A stretch of DNA of 18,016 nt from CAMQVM01 sp044433405 (GTDB taxonomy: Bacteria; Bacteroidota; Bacteroidia; Bacteroidales; Rikenellaceae): positions 1 through 18,016 of the forward strand of contig JAWXTQ010000029.1 of assembly GCA_044433405.1 (NCBI GenBank), given 5' to 3'. The translations under genes and the position numbers were made by a program. Positions 14,946 through 18,016 of the stretch are shown here, piece by piece. The notes beneath the pieces were generated by a model. It made no database searches. It saw only the letters and a list, made by a program, of their open reading frames with translations, and was not told where the DNA came from. Each line of letters starts with the position of its first letter. The first letter of the stretch is position 1.

Positions 14946-16241
14946 CTACCAATTAAAGTCAAACATTACTTCAAATTCGTCAGCTAAGCTCTCAGCTTTG
15001 TCGATAGTGCCTGAGAATGCAGATTCAGTGAAGTACTCTTCAAAGTCATATCTTGAATCGTCAATTGCGAACACCAATATTGGAAGAATACGACCTTCTG
15101 TTTCGGTGTAAACAGTACTTCCACTAGTCCAGCTATATGTGTTGTACTCATAGTCAAACTCAATAGTGCCAAGTGCAAGAGTTGAGTTGTCGTAGTTCCA
15201 TGATGCTGTAATGTAAGTGTTGTATGCCTCAGCAGACTCTTCGTAATAAGATTCAGGATATCCGTAAGTCTTGTTTTGATATTGGTAAGGATTTGAATCC
15301 TCGATATAATCAAGCTTGTTGATAAATGTTTTCATGTTAGAGATTTGACCTACCATAAATAGTGAGTCTAGAACATTTACAGAAGCGGAGATTTTTCCAG
15401 GAATCTCTTCATAGTCTGCATCAATGCTACTAACTTCGGCAGTTGCAGTAAGCAACATTACATCACCTTTTTTCATGATTGTAGTAACGCTACCAGATGT
15501 TCCATCAAGGCTCTCTTCTACAGAGAAAGAGTAAGAAAGATACTCTAATGAAACTGTAGAACTTAGCTTGTTGTTGTCGTAGTCAACTTCGCTAATGCTA
15601 GTTTGAAGATCAAATAGTTTGTCACCATTGTTGGTTGTAAATGATGCAGTTATGCTGCTAGGAACCTCGCCGTTTCTACCATTTGCAACAGATAGAGAAC
15701 CACTACATTTGATTGATAGAGTGTGGTTGCCACCGTCGCTGCTAGGAACAACAAACTTAAGTTCAGAAGAGTTTGTGCTGCGAACCCAAGCCTCAGTAGT
15801 TCTGTTGAATGTGTAAGTTCCATAGTAGTCAGAGTAGTCAAAATAGATGTCATTTGTTGGTGAAGCGTAATCGCTAACATCATCAATTCCATTAATATCA
15901 AGAGCATCAATGAATAAATCCATTTGATCCACTAACTCATCAGGAACATCGCTATCCTCAAGCAACTCACCTAGCTCGTCGAGTGCATCAGCAGTTGTTT
16001 GAAAATCGCTAACTGTAACATAGCTTAACATTTTAAGTGCAATGGTTTCCATTTTTGCTTTTTGCTCATCTGGAGTAAGAAGAGCCTCTTCAAGATCAAC
16101 TCCTGCGCTGTCAGCAGCGTCGCCTAGTGCATCTTGTTGTTCTTCGGTTAAATCATCTATGTCCGCTTCAGAGTTACATGCAAAAAATGCAAATGAAAAC
16201 ATAGAGACTAAAAGTAATGGTTTTAGTAAACTTCTTTTCAT
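14946..16241 (-). CDS. Acidic putative lipoprotein, family not recognised
   Basis: I do not recognise this 431-residue protein. It starts with a clear lipoprotein signal peptide (MKRSLLKPLLLVSMFSFAFFAC, lipid cysteine C22). An acidic, probably helical segment follows (about 25-125, rich in D, E, A and L: DIDDLTEEQQDALGDAADSAG, ALDELGELLEDSDVPDELVDQ). The rest (about 130-431) is rich in S, T, Y and N with alternating patterns that suggest beta structure, ending EVMFDFNW. The residues after the cysteine (NSEADIDD) are acidic, which might act as a surface-export signal like those described for Bacteroidota lipoproteins; this is inference. No catalytic motif is visible. It is flanked by a strong terminator downstream and a 121-bp AT-rich gap upstream, so it is probably transcribed alone. 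The ATG at 16241 is the only start that gives the signal peptide. Confidence 0.8.
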   Translation of the reverse strand: MKRSLLKPLLLVSMFSFAFFACNSEADIDDLTEEQQDALGDAADSAGVDLEEALLTPDEQKAKMETIALKMLSYVTVSDFQTTADALDELGELLEDSDVPDELVDQMDLFIDALDINGIDDVSDYASPTNDIYFDYSDYYGTYTFNRTTEAWVRSTNSSELKFVVPSSDGGNHTLSIKCSGSLSVANGRNGEVPSSITASFTTNNGDKLFDLQTSISEVDYDNNKLSSTVSLEYLSYSFSVEESLDGTSGSVTTIMKKGDVMLLTATAEVSSIDADYEEIPGKISASVNVLDSLFMVGQISNMKTFINKLDYIEDSNPYQYQNKTYGYPESYYEESAEAYNTYITASWNYDNSTLALGTIEFDYEYNTYSWTSGSTVYTETEGRILPILVFAIDDSRYDFEEYFTESAFSGTIDKAESLADEFEVMFDFNW

Positions 16242-16362
16242 ATCAGTAAATATTAGGTTTGTAAAAAAAAGGTTCTATTTTTTATCAAGGTTACTTGACT
16301 TTGCAGATATAGTAGTTTTTTTCTACCATTATTCTTTTTTTCTGGTTTTTTTAGGATTTTTT

Positions 16363-18016
16363 TCAATATTTAAAACTACTACCTCCTATAAACTCTCTGA
16401 TAATTGATGTTGGAAGGATGTATTTGTCCTCTGTAGCAACGAAATAGCTCAATATATCGAGCAGTCTATCGGCTTGTGAAAATTCTTCGTAAATGTCGGG
16501 CACATTTTTTAGAAGTGGCTCAATATAACGTTTTAATACAGATAATTCGAAAAATAAAAACGTATTAAAGACGGCATCGGCATCTTTAAGATAGGGAAAA
16601 ATGTAGTTTTGTTCGCCACGACGAACGCTTCCCCAACGTTTAATAGTCTGCATAGCAGTGTGGCTACGATAGCTAGAGTCGCGAACAATTCTTCTAATTA
16701 ACCTCAAATCGGCCATGTCAACTCTGCTGAAATTGTCAAGAGAGATTGAAGTTAATGGAGATACGAAAATTTTAAATTTGCTACTCTCTGCAACCTCCTT
16801 TGTCATAATCGGGTTTAGAGCGTGTATGCCCTCGATAATTAAAATGTTGTTCTCCCCTAAAGTGCAACTATCTTCACAATTCCACATTTTTACGCCAGAG
16901 GTGAAGTCATAGCGAGGCATCTCAACTCTTTCGCCAGCAATGAGGCGCGAAAGATGTGAGTTAAATAGCTCGATATCTACGGCTTCGGGTTTCTCGAAGT
17001 CGTAATTACCCTTTTCGTCTTTAGGCGTAAACTCTCTATCTACAAAATAGTTGTCCATCGACAAAATTATAGGTTTAAGGCCGTAAATGCGAAGTTGGAT
17101 ATTTAGACGATTGCTAAATGTTGTCTTGCCGCTAGATGATGGGCCTGATATTAAGACCAACTTTACTCCCTTTTTGCACTTGTCGTAAACTTGGCTAGCA
17201 AGTGAGGCAAAATTTCGCTCTTGAAAGGCTTCACCTATTTTTATTAGCTCTCCGCACTGTTTGTCGTTGACTTTAATATTTAGTGCTCCTATATCGCTAA
17301 CTCCTAGCACATCTAGTAGTTGGTTGTGAGAGGTAAGCACCTCAAACATGTTTTGATGAACTAGGCTAGGAGCGTTAGATGTGCCCTGCTCCTCATCTAG
17401 TAATGATAGCTTGAATCCTTTATAAAGAGGGTGGATATCAAAACCCTTTATATAGCCAGTTGATGGAGCAACTACACCATAGAAATAGCCTTTGCTTTGC
17501 TCTAATGAGTTCATTGTTACGTAGAGACTAGGGCTTGAGTTTAATTGTCGACATTTGTCACTCATTCCTAGCGATTGGTATATCTCGGCTGCCTCTTGGT
17601 GATATATTCTATCGCGCGTGATTGTGATGTTTTTGCCAGATAGCTCCTCTAATCCTTTTAATATTTTTTCGCAGTTTTGCGTGCTGTTCTCAACACCATC
17701 TATCTCAAAATATATGTCGTTGTGGAGCTTGTGTAGCACTCTTGTTTTGCCACTACCAAACAAATCTTCGGTCACTCTTTGTAGCATAAATCTTTGAGTG
17801 CGGTTATACACCCTTGCCCCCTCAAAGTGACGAGAGTCGATAAAAAGAACACTCTTGTTTTCGTAAACTTCGTAGTTCAAATCGCGAACCCTATTATTTA
17901 CATAGGCTGCAATGGTTGGTGTTGATTGTTTGATTCCAAATTTCTCCACTAACTCTAGTAGAGATGTTCCAATTTCAACTACTAGCTCTGCGCCATTGTT
18001 GTCGCAGATAATTTTT
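16363..18016 (-). CDS. Nucleoside (uridine) kinase fused to TGS and ThrRS-like domains, N-terminus cut by window edge
   Basis: The C-terminal half is a uridine kinase/phosphoribulokinase-type P-loop kinase. Counting from the GTG at 17949, it has the P-loop G269-PSSSGKTT277, SMDNYFVDRE (298-307), YDFEKPEAVD (316-325), RYDFTSG and LIIEGIHALN. This part should phosphorylate a nucleoside with ATP or GTP. Before it lie a TGS-like stretch (IICDNNGAELVVEIG, then TIAAYVNNRVRDL) and a region like the second additional domain of threonyl-tRNA synthetase (HFEGARVYNRTQRFMLQRVTEDLF). The frame stays open from 17949 to the window edge with TGS-like sequence, so the GTG is not the true start; the real start lies beyond 18016. 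Proteins of this make-up, about 550 residues, are known in Bacteroidota and annotated as nucleoside kinases; substrate and role of the N-terminal part are uncertain. The stop is TGA. Confidence 0.85.
   Translation of the reverse strand, partial: KIICDNNGAELVVEIGTSLLELVEKFGIKQSTPTIAAYVNNRVRDLNYEVYENKSVLFIDSRHFEGARVYNRTQRFMLQRVTEDLFGSGKTRVLHKLHNDIYFEIDGVENSTQNCEKILKGLEELSGKNITITRDRIYHQEAAEIYQSLGMSDKCRQLNSSPSLYVTMNSLEQSKGYFYGVVAPSTGYIKGFDIHPLYKGFKLSLLDEEQGTSNAPSLVHQNMFEVLTSHNQLLDVLGVSDIGALNIKVNDKQCGELIKIGEAFQERNFASLASQVYDKCKKGVKLVLISGPSSSGKTTFSNRLNIQLRIYGLKPIILSMDNYFVDREFTPKDEKGNYDFEKPEAVDIELFNSHLSRLIAGERVEMPRYDFTSGVKMWNCEDSCTLGENNILIIEGIHALNPIMTKEVAESSKFKIFVSPLTSISLDNFSRVDMADLRLIRRIVRDSSYRSHTAMQTIKRWGSVRRGEQNYIFPYLKDADAVFNTFLFFELSVLKRYIEPLLKNVPDIYEEFSQADRLLDILSYFVATEDKYILPTSIIREFIGGSSFKY

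Noticed and set aside
14984..15910. Two leucine/threonine-rich open frames on the - strand inside the acidic lipoprotein gene (14984-15313 and 15650-15910)
   Set aside because: They are alternative-frame readings of the lipoprotein gene; their repetitive composition comes from its acidic and serine codons.
16286..16293. Possible -7 element TAACCTTG on the - strand before the acidic lipoprotein gene
   Set aside because: One mismatch to TAnnTTTG and no -33 TTTG at the right distance; too weak to annotate.
16042..16407. 121-codon + strand open frame over the lipoprotein 5' end and the intergenic gap
   Set aside because: It is antisense to the lipoprotein signal-peptide region and its tail is just translated T-rich intergenic sequence.
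1..18016. CRISPR arrays, tRNA or rRNA genes, transposases, phage genes, toxin-antitoxin or defence systems
   Set aside because: I looked for repeats, cloverleaf-like segments and mobile-element proteins on both strands and found none; almost all sequence is taken by the listed genes.

Overview
The window looks like a chromosomal segment of an AT-rich member of the Bacteroidota, most likely Bacteroidales. The basis is a TonB-dependent receptor next to a DUF4249 lipoprotein, a bacterial GH3-family protein, a nucleoside kinase fused to TGS and ThrRS-like domains, A/T-rich start regions with no clear Shine-Dalgarno sequences, and one good match to the Bacteroidota -7 promoter element. The species cannot be named from the sequence. 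I see no phage, transposase, plasmid, CRISPR, tRNA or rRNA signal.

Layout. Positions 1-11809 are all on the + strand. First comes a branched-chain amino acid cluster: ilvD (5' end outside the window), ilvB, ilvN and ilvC, closed by a strong hairpin terminator at 4916-4961. Next is ilvA, followed 27 bp later by a ComF-type phosphoribosyltransferase gene. After a promoter-like site (7039-7046) comes a tight run of four genes: a GH3-family protein, a deoxynucleoside kinase, an RsmF-like m5C RNA methyltransferase and phosphoserine phosphatase serB. The gaps in that run are 10, 0 and 12 bp.

From 11884 to the end everything is on the - strand, converging on serB. In transcription order these are a TGS/ThrRS-like/uridine-kinase fusion protein (N-terminus outside the window), an acidic orphan lipoprotein, a terminator, a short TonB-dependent receptor and a DUF4249 lipoprotein.

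How the genes work together. IlvA makes 2-oxobutanoate from threonine. IlvBN, IlvC and IlvD then carry 2-oxobutanoate and pyruvate to the keto acids of isoleucine and valine. The final transaminase and the leucine-specific genes are not in the window. SerB makes serine, the deoxynucleoside kinase salvages deoxynucleosides, and the methyltransferase probably modifies rRNA. The receptor and DUF4249 lipoprotein are probably an outer-membrane uptake pair for an unknown substrate.

Most of the window is ordinary housekeeping DNA. The least understood parts are the GH3 operon, the tRNA-synthetase-like kinase fusion, the short receptor placed directly behind a terminator, and the orphan lipoprotein. 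No complete new system can be demonstrated from the sequence alone.
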